Part shown: positions 1 to 9,140 of the stretch, one piece after another
Layout of the letters: every line of letters begins with the position of its first letter
Position numbering within the stretch: position 1 is the first letter of the stretch
DNA from: Paenibacillus tengchongensis
Lineage (GTDB): Bacteria; Bacillota; Bacilli; Paenibacillales; Paenibacillaceae
Assembly: GCF_008973665.1 (NCBI RefSeq)
Contig: NZ_WACP01000011.1
Location: 186,001 to 250,000 of the forward strand
Direction of reading: 5' to 3'
DNA: 64,000 nucleotides
Notes under the pieces: generated by a model
The model's input: only the letters and a program-made list of their open reading frames with translations
The model's database searches: none
Told to the model about the DNA's origin: nothing
Program-made: the position numbers and the translations under genes

Positions 1-1
1 A

Positions 2-802
2 CGGGCGGTTGTCCTGCTGGAGAGCTTCTGGGCCATCGGCTGGATTGCCTCCGCGCTGATTGCCTATTTCGTCATTCCCGATTACGGCTGGCGGGCGGCT
101 TTTCTGATTGGTGCAGTGCCGGCGCTATACGCGCTCTATCTGCGGAAGGCCATCGATGATTCCCCGCGGTTCAATCAGGTGAAGCAGGCTCCGGTATCGC
201 TGCGTAAGCGTGTGGCGGCGGTATGGTCCTCCGAGCACCGCAAATCGACGATCATGCTGTGGATATTGTGGTTTACCGTCGTCTTCTCTTATTATGGAAT
301 GTTTCTGTGGCTGCCCTCCGTTATGGTGCTTAAAGGCTTCAGTCTGGTCAAGAGCTTTGAGTATGTCCTCATTATGACGCTGGCGCAACTGCCCGGTTAT
401 TTCACAGCCGCTTATTTCATTGAGAAATACGGGCGCAAGTTTGTGCTCGTGATCTACCTGCTGTTCACGGCGTTCAGCGCCATCTGGTTCGGGAACGCTG
501 ATACAGAAGGCATGCTGATGGCGGCCGGCATCTGCCTCTCGTTCTTCAACCTCGGCGCCTGGGGCGGCATGTACGCCTACACCCCCGAGCTGTACCCGAC
601 AGCGGTCCGCTCCACCGGAACCGGGCTGGCTGCGGGCTTCGGACGGATCGGCGGCATACTGGCCCCTTCGATGGTCGGCCTGCTGGTTGCCAGATCGGTA
701 GACATCGGCTCGATCTTTATGATCTTCTTCGTGACCATCATTATCGGCGCGCTCGCCGTATTGTTTCTCGGCAAAGAGACCAAAGGCACGGAGTTATCCT
801 GA
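2..802 (+). CDS. MFS transporter, C-terminal part (5' end outside window)
   Basis: The reading frame is open from the left edge, so the start lies upstream and only about 266 residues are present. It shows six or more hydrophobic segments and an MFS-type loop (RKAIDDSPRF) after the second visible helix pair. The motif ELYPTAVRSTGTG near residue 195 of the visible part is typical of the sugar/aromatic-acid:proton symporter branch, which includes the niacin transporter NiaP/YceI of Bacillus. The substrate is therefore inferred to be a small organic acid or vitamin. It acts in the cytoplasmic membrane. The gene is followed by an intergenic stretch with a terminator. Confidence 0.8.
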   Translation, partial: RAVVLLESFWAIGWIASALIAYFVIPDYGWRAAFLIGAVPALYALYLRKAIDDSPRFNQVKQAPVSLRKRVAAVWSSEHRKSTIMLWILWFTVVFSYYGMFLWLPSVMVLKGFSLVKSFEYVLIMTLAQLPGYFTAAYFIEKYGRKFVLVIYLLFTAFSAIWFGNADTEGMLMAAGICLSFFNLGAWGGMYAYTPELYPTAVRSTGTGLAAGFGRIGGILAPSMVGLLVARSVDIGSIFMIFFVTIIIGALAVLFLGKETKGTELS

Positions 803-911
803 ACAACGGGAACACTAATTCTTATTTTAACTTGCTGCCTATAAGCGGGAATGATAAGATGAGAGAAGTGAAATGAGCAGCAGACTTGATGGAACAAGCA
901 GAGCTTACTTT

Positions 912-948
912 AACGGTTCTTCACACTTTGTGAACAGAACCGTTTTTT
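912..948 (+). terminator. Rho-independent terminator after the MFS gene
   Basis: Nine-base arms AACGGTTCT and AGAACCGTT enclose a smaller TTCAC/GTGAA stem and are followed by a T run. It separates the MFS gene from the TerB module. Confidence 0.8.
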
Positions 949-1042
949 ACTTATACAGAATTTATAAGTTTCCGGGGCTAGCCTCCATGTAAAGGCACCA
1001 CTTTGTGGGGTTATTTATAATATGGATCGAGAGTGATGACCT

Positions 1043-2737
1043 ATGAAGAATGACGGGCGTGAGCCGCATTTCGCAGAGCTGGTCTGGGAGAATACGGAGC
1101 ACAATCTGCCGATTCCCTCCCGGGAAGACGACCGGGCACAAGTGCCGCAGGCTGCCGTGACAGAGCGGGAGAAGAAAGCGGCTGAGCCGGCTGTTCAACT
1201 GCAGCTCTGGGATATGGAGACGAAGACGGAGCCGGTGACGACGACCGAGAGCCAGTTCGTGGTGCGGGCCAGAGAGCTTGCAGACCACAAGGAGCCGGCG
1301 GCGCTGTTCGTCCCGTTCAAGAGTTACTGGCCGACCTACGGCCATATGACCGGCGCACAGAGCCGCTGGTATTTCTTCTGGCGCGATGAGGCGAGGGCGG
1401 GGAACTACCTTAAGACGGATCTCTCTTATATCTTCCTGCATGTGTACGAGCTGATTAACGGCGTCGGCTGGGACGTACCCGAAGAAGGGCTGCGCCAGCT
1501 GTGGGAGCTGTGGGAGGCTTACCGTGAGCAGTTTAAGCGTCTGGATCAGTATCTGGGCGGCTGGATTGCCGATTTCTCCTTCGTCCACAAGCTGGATATT
1601 CCGCTCTCCCGCATCATTGCCCGCTCGCGCGGGCTCGCCGGGGATCTCGCCGAGCTGGAGCTGATGCGCTGCCTCACCGGAGCATCCGAGCAGTTAACCT
1701 TCGATGCGCTGACGGTGATGTCCGACTACGATATCAGCAAATCCAAATTCTATGCCGGGGAAGGCAAGGAAGCCTTAGAGAAATACATTCCTATGGTGGT
1801 CGCCCTGATCGATGCTTATGTGAAGCGTAAGCACGGCCAGACGCTTCTGGAGATGTTTCCGCCCGGCCCGGCCATTCCGCGGGAGCGGTATCTGTTCCGC
1901 AGCGCGGTGTACGATATTTCGCTGTACGGATACTCCGTGCTCGTGCCGGTGGTGCGGATCAGCAAGTCTCCGCCGCTGCGCAGCCTGGTCACCCGGCTGT
2001 TCCGGCTGACCGAGAACAAGCTGCGGGAGCTGCTGGGCTTCCGCGGGCGGCTGAAGGATGTCAGGGTCGACGCCGATATGGAGGAGCTGGTTACGCGTTT
2101 CCTGCGAAATGAATTCCGCAAGGCGGAGCAGGCCAACAAAGGGCCCGCCGTCGTCATCGACCGGGAGAAGCTGGAGCGGCTGCAGAGCGATTCGGAGATG
2201 GTCCGCTCGCTGCTGACGGTAGAGGATACGGAGCCGGAAGCATTGAGTGAAGGCGGCGCAGAAGTGCAGGCTGCAGAATCCTTGCCGGCGATGGCTGCAG
2301 AGCATCCGATTACAATAGATGAAGTAAGCGGTAAGGTGCTCAGCGGAACAGGCGCTGCTCCTGCGGGCGGTTCCCCAGAAGTTACAGGCGTTACCGCAGT
2401 TACGGGTGATCCCGCCGCAGTTCCGAGTGATCCCGCTGCAGTATCTGCCGGACCTGCCAATTTGGCTGCAGTGGACGAAACACCAGCGGAAGCGGGAGAT
2501 CCGGCCTGGAGCGGGTTCGTTACCAGCCTGACCTCGCTCCAGCGGGAAGTGATTCTGGCTGTGGCGGAAGAAAACTTATCCGCCGCTGAACGGATCGCAG
2601 CTGCTGCCGGCACAATGACTGAGCTCTTGTTCGACGAGATTAACGGGCTGGCCATGGACTGGCTGGGCGATCTGCTGATCGATAACGAGGCGGTTAATGA
2701 AGAATGGCTGCCTATGCTGCAATCTATGAAGAGGTGA
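1043..2737 (+). CDS. TerB-N / TerB-C domain protein, first gene of a three-gene module
   Basis: This 564-residue cytoplasmic protein has a variable N-terminus. A TerB-N-like domain spans about residues 65-330, with the recognisable stretch RWYFFWRDEARAGNYL and then DLSYIFLHVYELING. A low-complexity Ala/Pro/Gly linker follows (about 400-490). The end looks like TerB-C, with a conserved GTMTELLFDEINGLAMD core. TerB-N and TerB-C domains are known from tellurite-resistance-related stress systems and occur beside helicases and P-loop ATPases. The exact biochemical role is unknown. The next gene starts 8 bases after this stop and the third overlaps the second, so the three are probably one operon. 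The ribosome binding site before the ATG is weak (GAGAGTGATG). Confidence 0.75.
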   Translation: MKNDGREPHFAELVWENTEHNLPIPSREDDRAQVPQAAVTEREKKAAEPAVQLQLWDMETKTEPVTTTESQFVVRARELADHKEPAALFVPFKSYWPTYGHMTGAQSRWYFFWRDEARAGNYLKTDLSYIFLHVYELINGVGWDVPEEGLRQLWELWEAYREQFKRLDQYLGGWIADFSFVHKLDIPLSRIIARSRGLAGDLAELELMRCLTGASEQLTFDALTVMSDYDISKSKFYAGEGKEALEKYIPMVVALIDAYVKRKHGQTLLEMFPPGPAIPRERYLFRSAVYDISLYGYSVLVPVVRISKSPPLRSLVTRLFRLTENKLRELLGFRGRLKDVRVDADMEELVTRFLRNEFRKAEQANKGPAVVIDREKLERLQSDSEMVRSLLTVEDTEPEALSEGGAEVQAAESLPAMAAEHPITIDEVSGKVLSGTGAAPAGGSPEVTGVTAVTGDPAAVPSDPAAVSAGPANLAAVDETPAEAGDPAWSGFVTSLTSLQREVILAVAEENLSAAERIAAAAGTMTELLFDEINGLAMDWLGDLLIDNEAVNEEWLPMLQSMKR

Positions 2738-2745
2738 AATCTGGC

Positions 2746-4065
2746 ATGAGTGAACTGAGAATACCGAAGCGCGTCAGCACCGCGCTCGTCAATTCATTGA
2801 CGGCGGGTGTAGTGCCGCGCATCGGACTTGAGCATATCGCTGTCGGCCGGCTGCCTGAGGTGGAGGCGATTCTGCGCGATATGGACAATATCGCCGAGGG
2901 CGGAGCCGCCTTCAAGCTGATTACCGGCCGGTATGGCAGCGGCAAGAGCTTTCTGCTGCAAATGATCCGCAACTACGCCATGGACCGCGATTTCGTGGTT
3001 GCAGACGCCGACCTTTCGCCGGAGCGGCGGCTTGTCGGTACGAAAGGACAGGGCCTCGCCACCTACCGCGAGCTTATGAGCCATCTTTCTACGCGTACCC
3101 GGCCGGACGGTGGGGCGCTGGAGCTGATGCTGCAGAAGTGGATCATGTCGCTGCAGCAGGCGGCGATGCAGGAGACGGGATATGCTCCCGGTTCTCCAGA
3201 GCTCGGGACGGAGGTGGAGCAGCGGATTTATGCGGTGACCGCAGAGATGCGCGGGCTGGTGCACGGCTTCGACTTCGCCAAGGTGCTGGCCGCTTACTGG
3301 AACGGCCATAAGCTGGCCGACGACGGGCAGAAGCAGGATGCGCTGCGCTGGCTGCGCGGCGAGTTCGCTACGCGCACCGAAGCGCGGAATGCGCTGGGGG
3401 TCGGCGTCATCATCGACGACGACAACTGGTACGATTATATGAAGCTGTGGGCGGAATTTACCGGCGCCATCGGCTATAAGGGCTTGCTGCTGTTTATCGA
3501 CGAAGGGGTTAACCTGTACAAGATCACGAACAGCGTCTCGCGTCAGAGCAACTACGAGAAGCTGCTGACCATGTTCAACGATACGATGCAGGGCAAGGCG
3601 GAACGGCTGGGCATCTTCATCGGAGGTACGCCGCAGTTCGTGGAGGACGGCCGGCGCGGCCTGTTCAGCTATGAGGCGCTGCGCTCCCGGCTGGTCGCCG
3701 GCCGCTACGGCGGCGCCGGGCTGAACAATTACACCGGCCCGATCATTGCGCTCGAGATGCTCTCGCACGAAGAGATCCTGGTGCTTCTGCAGAAGCTGCG
3801 CGATATCCATGCGCTGCATTACGGCTATGCGCCGATGCTGACCCAGGCGCAGCTGGTCCACTTCATGGAGGAGGCGGTCGGCCGGCTGGGCGCGGACGAG
3901 CTGCTCACCCCCCGAGAAGTGGTGCGTGACTTCATGGACCTGCTGCATACGTTGAGCCAGCATCCCGATCTTACGTTTGAGCAGCTGGTCGGAGAACGCA
4001 AGGTCAAGCCGGCGGAAACGGACGAAGGCGGGCTGGACGGCTTCCTGGCGGAGTTTGACCTATGA
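2746..4065 (+). CDS. BrxD-like P-loop ATPase (DUF2791 / BrxC-BrxD family)
   Basis: This 439-residue AAA-type ATPase has Walker A GRYGSGKS at about residues 61-68 and Walker B LLLFIDEG near residue 247. The opening RIPKRVSTALVNSLTAGVVPRIGLEHI is typical of the family called BREX system ATP-binding (BrxD). The ATG at 2746 is preferred over upstream in-frame codons because GAGGTG lies about nine bases before it. In type 2 BREX loci a BrxD ATPase sits beside an Lhr-like helicase, as here, but no PglX methylase or PglZ is present in this window. The inferred role is an ATP-driven partner of the downstream helicase. Confidence 0.8.
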   Translation: MSELRIPKRVSTALVNSLTAGVVPRIGLEHIAVGRLPEVEAILRDMDNIAEGGAAFKLITGRYGSGKSFLLQMIRNYAMDRDFVVADADLSPERRLVGTKGQGLATYRELMSHLSTRTRPDGGALELMLQKWIMSLQQAAMQETGYAPGSPELGTEVEQRIYAVTAEMRGLVHGFDFAKVLAAYWNGHKLADDGQKQDALRWLRGEFATRTEARNALGVGVIIDDDNWYDYMKLWAEFTGAIGYKGLLLFIDEGVNLYKITNSVSRQSNYEKLLTMFNDTMQGKAERLGIFIGGTPQFVEDGRRGLFSYEALRSRLVAGRYGGAGLNNYTGPIIALEMLSHEEILVLLQKLRDIHALHYGYAPMLTQAQLVHFMEEAVGRLGADELLTPREVVRDFMDLLHTLSQHPDLTFEQLVGERKVKPAETDEGGLDGFLAEFDL

Positions 4066-6293
4066 GCGGGAACCCGTTTCACCGTCTGGCGCCGTTTATT
4101 AAGGAATTTATTTATAAGCACCGCTGGGAGACGCTGCGCGAAGCCCAGGTTGATGCCTGCCGCGTGCTGTTCGATACGCCGCATCATCTGCTGATTGCCT
4201 CCGGCACGGCCTCAGGCAAGACGGAAGCGGCGTTCTTCCCGGCGCTCACCGAGCTGCATGAGTCGCCGGCGCGCTCGGTCGGCATTCTGTACATCGCGCC
4301 GCTCAAGGCGCTGATCAACGACCAGTTCGCCCGTCTGAATGACCTGCTGCGCGAAGGTAATATCCCGGTCTGGCACTGGCATGGCGATGTGCCGCAGGCC
4401 GACAAGACGAAGCTGATGCAGAACCCTTCGGGCGTCCTGCAGATTACGCCGGAGTCGCTGGAAGGGCTGCTCATGAACCGGCCGAACGCGATCCCTGCGC
4501 TGTTCCATGATCTGCGGTTCATCATCATCGATGAGGTCCATGCCTTCATGGGCGCCGATCGCGGTATTCAGGTGCTGAGCCAGCTGGCGCGCATCTCGCG
4601 GATGGCAGGCTGCCATCCGCGCCGGATCGGCCTGTCGGCCACGCTGAGTGACTATGCTTCCGTGACGGAGTGGCTCGCTGCCGGTACGCGGGAGAGCGTG
4701 GAAGTGTCCGCTCCCCAGGGCGGACGCAAGCTGCGCCTCAGCGTGGAGCACTTCTCGTTCCCGGATGCGCGCAATGAAGAGCAGGCGGAGCATCTGGAGC
4801 GGGCGAAGCAGGCCTACCACACCTTCGTGTATGATCACACGCACCTGAAGAAGGCGCTGATCTTCACCAACAGCCGCAGCGACGCCGAGGAGGCGATACT
4901 GGAGATGCGGCGGATCGCCGCGAAGCGCGGCGAGCGCGACGTGTTCCATGTACATCACGGCAGCATCTCCGCGATGCTGCGCGAAGAGACGGAGGCGGCG
5001 CTCCGCCAGGGTCCGGGTCCCGCTGTAGCCGCAGCGACGCTGACGCTGGAGCTGGGCATCGACCTCGGCGAGCTCGAGCGCGTGGTGCAGCTCGGCGCGC
5101 CGTACAGCTGCGCGAGCTTCGTGCAGCGGCTCGGGCGCTCCGGGCGGCGCGGCGATGCCGCCTCCGAGATGGTCTTCGTCACGCCGGAGGAAGAGGACGA
5201 AGAAGCACAGCTCCCGGCACGGATGCCGTGGACGCTGCTGCGGGCCATCGCCGTCATCGAGCTTTACGTGCGGGAGAAATGGGTCGAGCCGCTGAATGTG
5301 CGGCAGCTCCCGGTCGGACTGCTCTATCATCAGACGATGAGCATCCTCAAAAGCATAGGCGAGGCGGAGCCGGAGGACCTGAAGGCAGCTGTGCTGAGCC
5401 TGCCCTCTTTCCGGGGCATCGCTTCCGAAGACTATGATGCCTTTATGGAGTACATGCTCGGGATGGGCCACATCGAGCAGCTGGACGAGGGAGGGCTCCT
5501 GATCGGCCTCGCGGGCGAGAAGATCGTCAACAACTTCCGTTTCTACGCCGTGTTCAAAGACGATGAGGAACATGTTGTTTATAACGGGACGGAAGAGATT
5601 GGCTCGATTACTACCGTTCCGCCGCCGGGATACTGCTTCTCCCTGGCCGGGAAGCTGTGGAAGGTGGAAGAGGTGGACAACCGCCACAAGGCAGTCTATG
5701 TCAAGGGCTCGCGCGGCAAGGTTGATACCCTTTGGCTTGGCGGCGGGGGAGACATCCACACCCGGATCATGACCAAGATCAGTGAAGTGCTGGGATCAAC
5801 CGCGCTGTATCCGTACCTGGCGCCGAGCGCCGCTGCGCGGCTGGAGCGGGCCCGCCGGCTCGCCAAGGAGAGCGGGCTTCTGACCCGCTCGGTGCTGCCG
5901 GCAGGCGGCGACTCCGTATTCATCCTGCCCTGGGCCGGCAGCCGCCAGTTCCGGACGCTGGAACGCCTGCTCAAGAACAATCTGAAGAGCAGGCTGGGTC
6001 TGCGCACCGTGATGCCGATGGAGCCCTACTATATGGTGGTCGCCGGTAAAGCGGACGCCGAGACCCTGGAGGAAGAGATTATGGCGGAGACGGCCGCAGC
6101 GGCCGATCCGCTGATGCTGCTCGGACCGGATGAAGCGCCCTATCTCGGCAAATATGACGAGTTCATTCCTCATGACTTGCTGCGCAAAGCGTTTGCCCTC
6201 GACGGCCTGGATGTGCCGGGATTGACCGAGGTGCTGAAGCAGTGGCGTCAGCCCGGTAATGATTTAGAATATAGCAATTGTCCTCCAAAGTGA
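4062..6293 (+). CDS. Lhr-like superfamily 2 DEAD/DEAH helicase
   Basis: A 743-residue SF2 helicase. Motif I is GTASGKTE (48-55), motif Ia is around IAPLKALINDQ, motif II is DEVH (157-160), motif III is SAT, and motif VI is QRLGRSGRRG at about residue 350. The C-terminal half, to about residue 690, resembles the extra domains of Lhr/BrxHI helicases. The ATG overlaps the stop of the ATPase gene by four bases (ATGA), indicating translational coupling. In this context it probably remodels or translocates on nucleic acid together with the BrxD-like ATPase and TerB protein. A terminator follows directly, so the module ends here. Confidence 0.88.
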   Translation: MSGNPFHRLAPFIKEFIYKHRWETLREAQVDACRVLFDTPHHLLIASGTASGKTEAAFFPALTELHESPARSVGILYIAPLKALINDQFARLNDLLREGNIPVWHWHGDVPQADKTKLMQNPSGVLQITPESLEGLLMNRPNAIPALFHDLRFIIIDEVHAFMGADRGIQVLSQLARISRMAGCHPRRIGLSATLSDYASVTEWLAAGTRESVEVSAPQGGRKLRLSVEHFSFPDARNEEQAEHLERAKQAYHTFVYDHTHLKKALIFTNSRSDAEEAILEMRRIAAKRGERDVFHVHHGSISAMLREETEAALRQGPGPAVAAATLTLELGIDLGELERVVQLGAPYSCASFVQRLGRSGRRGDAASEMVFVTPEEEDEEAQLPARMPWTLLRAIAVIELYVREKWVEPLNVRQLPVGLLYHQTMSILKSIGEAEPEDLKAAVLSLPSFRGIASEDYDAFMEYMLGMGHIEQLDEGGLLIGLAGEKIVNNFRFYAVFKDDEEHVVYNGTEEIGSITTVPPPGYCFSLAGKLWKVEEVDNRHKAVYVKGSRGKVDTLWLGGGGDIHTRIMTKISEVLGSTALYPYLAPSAAARLERARRLAKESGLLTRSVLPAGGDSVFILPWAGSRQFRTLERLLKNNLKSRLGLRTVMPMEPYYMVVAGKADAETLEEEIMAETAAAADPLMLLGPDEAPYLGKYDEFIPHDLLRKAFALDGLDVPGLTEVLKQWRQPGNDLEYSNCPPK

Positions 6294-6301
6294 GGCTCGC
6301 G

Positions 6302-6350
6302 AAAAGGGTGTCTATAAGCCTAAAGATGGCTTACGGACACCCTTTTTTCT
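6302..6350 (+). terminator. Terminator closing the TerB-ATPase-helicase operon
   Basis: AAGGGTGTC pairs with GACACCCTT and is followed by six T residues, directly after the helicase stop. Confidence 0.85.
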
Positions 6351-6368
6351 TGTCATGCGGATGATCAT

Positions 6369-6620
6369 TCATACAAACAAAGTTCCGATAATTCCGCAGA
6401 CCAGTCCGGCGATGGCCAGCCCATGGCTCCGTTCGCGGCGCCTGTTTAATTCTTTAAAGGCGAGAGCGGCAAGGAAAATGGCGATGATCCCCAGGACCAT
6501 GCCGATCCAGGGAATTACTATGGCGAGGATACCCAGCACCAGGGCGGAGACCGCCTTGTTGTTGGTCTGTACCGGCGGGTACGGCGGCGGAGGAAAAGGC
6601 TCTCCGCGGTAACGCTCATA
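6369..6620 (-). CDS. DUF4190-like small membrane protein with uncertain or frameshifted start
   Basis: The minus-strand frame encodes about 84 residues. A proline-rich head (RGEPFPPPPYPPVQT) is followed by two hydrophobic segments, VSALVLGILAIVIPWIG and LAIAGLVCGIIGTLFV, the DUF4190 pattern of a small membrane protein. A good ribosome binding site (AAAGGAGC) lies about eight bases before an ATG at 6617-6619, but that ATG is one base out of frame with this protein, and the correct frame has no normal start codon near it. A one-base deletion (a real frameshift or a sequencing error) would explain this. Function unknown. Confidence 0.55.
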   Translation of the reverse strand, partial: YERYRGEPFPPPPYPPVQTNNKAVSALVLGILAIVIPWIGMVLGIIAIFLAALAFKELNRRRERSHGLAIAGLVCGIIGTLFV

Positions 6621-6743
6621 GCAGCGTAAGCTCCTTTATCCGGATAGTGAGTTACCAGCTTACGTGAAAAGGGAGTAGTTACAGGTGCCGGTTATATCTC
6701 ATTCTATATTCCCAGGGATTCAGGATAGGATCTTTTTTACGAT

Positions 6744-8006
6744 TCAGCGGTATTCCCGGATCGCCTTGAATTTCAGCACGGACAAGCCGGATAGAAGGAA
6801 CAGCAGGAGGCCTGCCGTCAGCATGGCCCAAGGCGGGCCGAAGGCGTCAGAGGCGGTGGAGAACAAAGCCAGACCGAGCGGCGGCGCCACTGTCATTACT
6901 GAATTAAGCACGCCGAACAGCCGGCCCTGCAGCTCATCCGGAACCTCCAGCCGCAAAATAATATTGATCAGCAAGGTGCAGAAGGAGAACATAACACCGA
7001 TGAAGAGAATGAAGGCAATGGCAATAACCATAGAGGAAACTAGAGAAAGGAGGGCATACAAAGGACCCAATGCAAGCATGGCGGCACAGACCACAGCTCC
7101 GCGTCGGTGCAGCTTATTGCCGAGCGAGAGAATGAGCGCAGAGCCGAGCATGTAACCCAGCGGAATGCAGCTCTCCATCAGGCCGAACTGAAAGGGTGTC
7201 GCCCTCCAGACCTGTACGGCCATGACTTGGGTAAGCATCAGACAGGAGAGGAAGAACAAGGACAATACCGGCAGCATAAAGACGATCGCCCGCGCAAAGG
7301 AATTGCCCCAGATATAACGGAAGCCGCCGAGGATGTCCTGCTTGAAGGGGCGCTTCGTCCGGCCGGTGGCGGCGGTGGCCGCAAATGGCCCGGCAATCGT
7401 GACCAGCACGAATGCCAGGAGAAAGGTCAGACCGTCCACCAGAATCGCCGGAGCCCCTCCAAAGGCGGCGACGAAGATACCTCCGAGTGCATAGCCGGCC
7501 GAGCGGGAGATATTCTCGGACAAGGTCATCCATCCGGCAGCTTGCTGAATGTGCTCCCTGCCGACGACGTTCAGGAGGGATGCCTGGAAGGCCGGGGCAT
7601 GGAATTGCCCGGCAGCCGTAACGATTGCCGTAAGACAGACAAACAGTGTAAACGGGGGAGAGGCCATGGTCATCACCGAGGCAATAGCCAGCACAGCCGT
7701 ACATTGCACCAGATACGCGCCTAGCATCAGCTTGCGGCGGCTGACCCGGTCGGCGATGGTGCCTGCAATGCTGCCCAGCAGCGAGCAGACAATCATGTTG
7801 GTCACAGTCATGATGCTCATCATGGCGGCGCTGCCGGTGACCTGAAGTACCCAGAGGCTGAGCGCCAGACTATGGAAGGCGTTGCCGAGCACCGTAAAGG
7901 TGCTGGCGCTGAACAGCAGCAGAAATACTTTGTTCTTATAAAGCACTGGATACGAATGCTGTGCAGGTACTGGAGCTGCGGCATGGGAAAGATTAGACGA
8001 ATCCAT
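6744..8006 (-). CDS. MFS efflux transporter, 12 TM (MFS_3 / macrolide-efflux-like)
   Basis: A 420-residue membrane protein with about twelve hydrophobic helices and the MFS loop GTIADRVSRRKLM between helices 2 and 3. A polar N-terminus of about 28 residues precedes the first helix. The branch (MFS_3, enterobactin/macrolide exporter type) generally exports drugs or siderophores; the substrate here is not known. It lies 54 bases downstream of a LacI-type regulator gene. Its own promoter (TTGATG-N17-TATAAT) is followed at once by an 18-base palindrome, so regulation by that repressor is likely. Confidence 0.85.
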   Translation of the reverse strand: MDSSNLSHAAAPVPAQHSYPVLYKNKVFLLLFSASTFTVLGNAFHSLALSLWVLQVTGSAAMMSIMTVTNMIVCSLLGSIAGTIADRVSRRKLMLGAYLVQCTAVLAIASVMTMASPPFTLFVCLTAIVTAAGQFHAPAFQASLLNVVGREHIQQAAGWMTLSENISRSAGYALGGIFVAAFGGAPAILVDGLTFLLAFVLVTIAGPFAATAATGRTKRPFKQDILGGFRYIWGNSFARAIVFMLPVLSLFFLSCLMLTQVMAVQVWRATPFQFGLMESCIPLGYMLGSALILSLGNKLHRRGAVVCAAMLALGPLYALLSLVSSMVIAIAFILFIGVMFSFCTLLINIILRLEVPDELQGRLFGVLNSVMTVAPPLGLALFSTASDAFGPPWAMLTAGLLLFLLSGLSVLKFKAIREYR

Positions 8007-8030
8007 TCATAATAACCTCCTCAACGACTT

Positions 8031-8048
8031 AACTTAAACGTTTAAGTT
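8031..8048. promoter_or_regulatory. LacI-type operator, perfect 18-bp palindrome
   Basis: AACTTAAACGTTTAAGTT is a perfect palindrome with the central CG typical of LacI/GalR operators. It lies in the 54-base gap between the LacI-type gene and the MFS gene, directly downstream of the predicted -10. A second, looser inverted repeat (CGACTTAA at 8025-8032 and TTAAGTCG at 8061-8068) surrounds it. Confidence 0.8.
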
Positions 8049-8077
8049 ATTATAAAAGATTTAAGTCGCAACATCAA
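8049..8077 (-). promoter_or_regulatory. Predicted sigma-A promoter for the MFS gene
   Basis: On the minus strand TTGATG (8072-8077) and TATAAT (8049-8054) are 17 bases apart, and the -10 abuts the palindromic operator. Confidence 0.7.
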
Positions 8078-8996
8078 CCAAAAATTGGTTGGCGCCAGCA
8101 AGAGGGAGGGAATCTCCGGATCCCAGCGCCTGCATGACCTCGAAGGCGGTCTCTGCCCGGTTATTCCGGAAAGTGACGGTCCGTATACCGTTTGGCACTA
8201 TTTCAGGTAAGCCGCAGGTGCAAAGCACGGTCAGTCGGGAGGCGGGAATTATCTTAGCAATCACGGCCGCCAGAAATTCATTGATGATGATAAAATGCCG
8301 GTCATTGTTCATCTGTATGAATTGTTCCAGCGCTTCGGACGAGCCGCTTTCATTAGATACTTCATATATGTATTGCCGGGACAGCCGGGAATTGACAGCG
8401 ATCCACTCCGTCAATGCGGCATTATGAAATTGCTCCATAATCAGGCACGGAGGGGCCGTAGAAGCTGCTGCTGCATACTCCAGCGCTAACGGGTAATTAT
8501 AGTTCACCTGATTAAACAGCGGATCTTCGATTCTGCTGTTCAGCAGAATTACCGGAACTCCTTCCATAAAGTTCGAGGAAATCCGATAGAACATATCATC
8601 TTTTGGGTCCACGACAAATACGGCTTCCAGCTTACGTTCCCGGATAATATCCATCGCGGGCGCCTCCGGGATCAGACTGACCAGCAGGGTATGGTAACCG
8701 GCTCCGGTGAGCAGCTGTTCCAGGCTCTCGACCAGACTCATATGGCTGTTTCGGCTCCAGAAAGGGAGGCCGCTTGTCTTGTTAAGCAGAATTCCAACCA
8801 GACCGCTGCGCTGCTTGACCAGCGACCGGGCGGCCAGATTGGGCACATAATTCAATTCCTTGGCGATTTGCCGGATGCTCTCACGGGTATGGTCCGCAAT
8901 GGTCTGGTTCGGAACGTTGTTCAGCACATAGCTTACGGTCGCCACCGATACATTCGCCAGGGCGGCGATGTCCTTAAGTGTTGCTTTCTTTTTCAT
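8061..8996 (-). CDS. LacI/GalR family transcriptional regulator
   Basis: A 311-residue protein. The N-terminal helix-turn-helix and hinge are classic (ATLKDIAALANVSVATVSYV, then NYVPNLAARSLVKQRSG). A periplasmic-binding-like effector domain of about 250 residues follows, somewhat shorter than the usual 330-residue family length. It is encoded just upstream of the MFS exporter on the same strand, and a LacI-type palindrome lies between them. It most likely represses the exporter and is released by a small ligand, which cannot be named from sequence. Confidence 0.88.
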   Translation of the reverse strand: MKKKATLKDIAALANVSVATVSYVLNNVPNQTIADHTRESIRQIAKELNYVPNLAARSLVKQRSGLVGILLNKTSGLPFWSRNSHMSLVESLEQLLTGAGYHTLLVSLIPEAPAMDIIRERKLEAVFVVDPKDDMFYRISSNFMEGVPVILLNSRIEDPLFNQVNYNYPLALEYAAAASTAPPCLIMEQFHNAALTEWIAVNSRLSRQYIYEVSNESGSSEALEQFIQMNNDRHFIIINEFLAAVIAKIIPASRLTVLCTCGLPEIVPNGIRTVTFRNNRAETAFEVMQALGSGDSLPLAGANQFLVDVAT

Positions 8997-9090
8997 CTGC
9001 TGCCGCTCCTTTACTCTCTTCTAGGACCAACACTATCACCGCCAGCCCCGGCAAGTCAATGAACGGCAGCTTTCCGCAAGCTTGTATATT

Positions 9091-9132
9091 AAAAAACTGC
9101 CTGACCGTCTATACCGACAGATCAAGCAGTTC
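9091..9132 (-). terminator. Terminator after the small gene 9141-9311
   Basis: Read on the minus strand, ACTGCTTGATC pairs imperfectly with GGTCAGGCAGT and is followed by six T residues. Confidence 0.65.
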
Positions 9133-9140
9133 CGTGCTAA

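Noticed and set aside
875..1000. Short ORF beginning at an ATG before the terminator at 912-948
   Set aside because: It would be translated through the terminator stem and has no family resemblance.
2794..3963. Minus-strand ORF of 389 codons
   Set aside because: Antisense to the BrxD-like ATPase gene, with no recognisable domain or ribosome binding site.
4212..5759. Minus-strand ORF of 515 codons
   Set aside because: It is antisense to the helicase gene, whose helicase motifs are unmistakable; the ORF is Arg/His/Leu-rich without motifs.
6355..6612. Plus-strand ORF of 85 codons
   Set aside because: It is the antisense of the DUF4190-like frame and has no family match.
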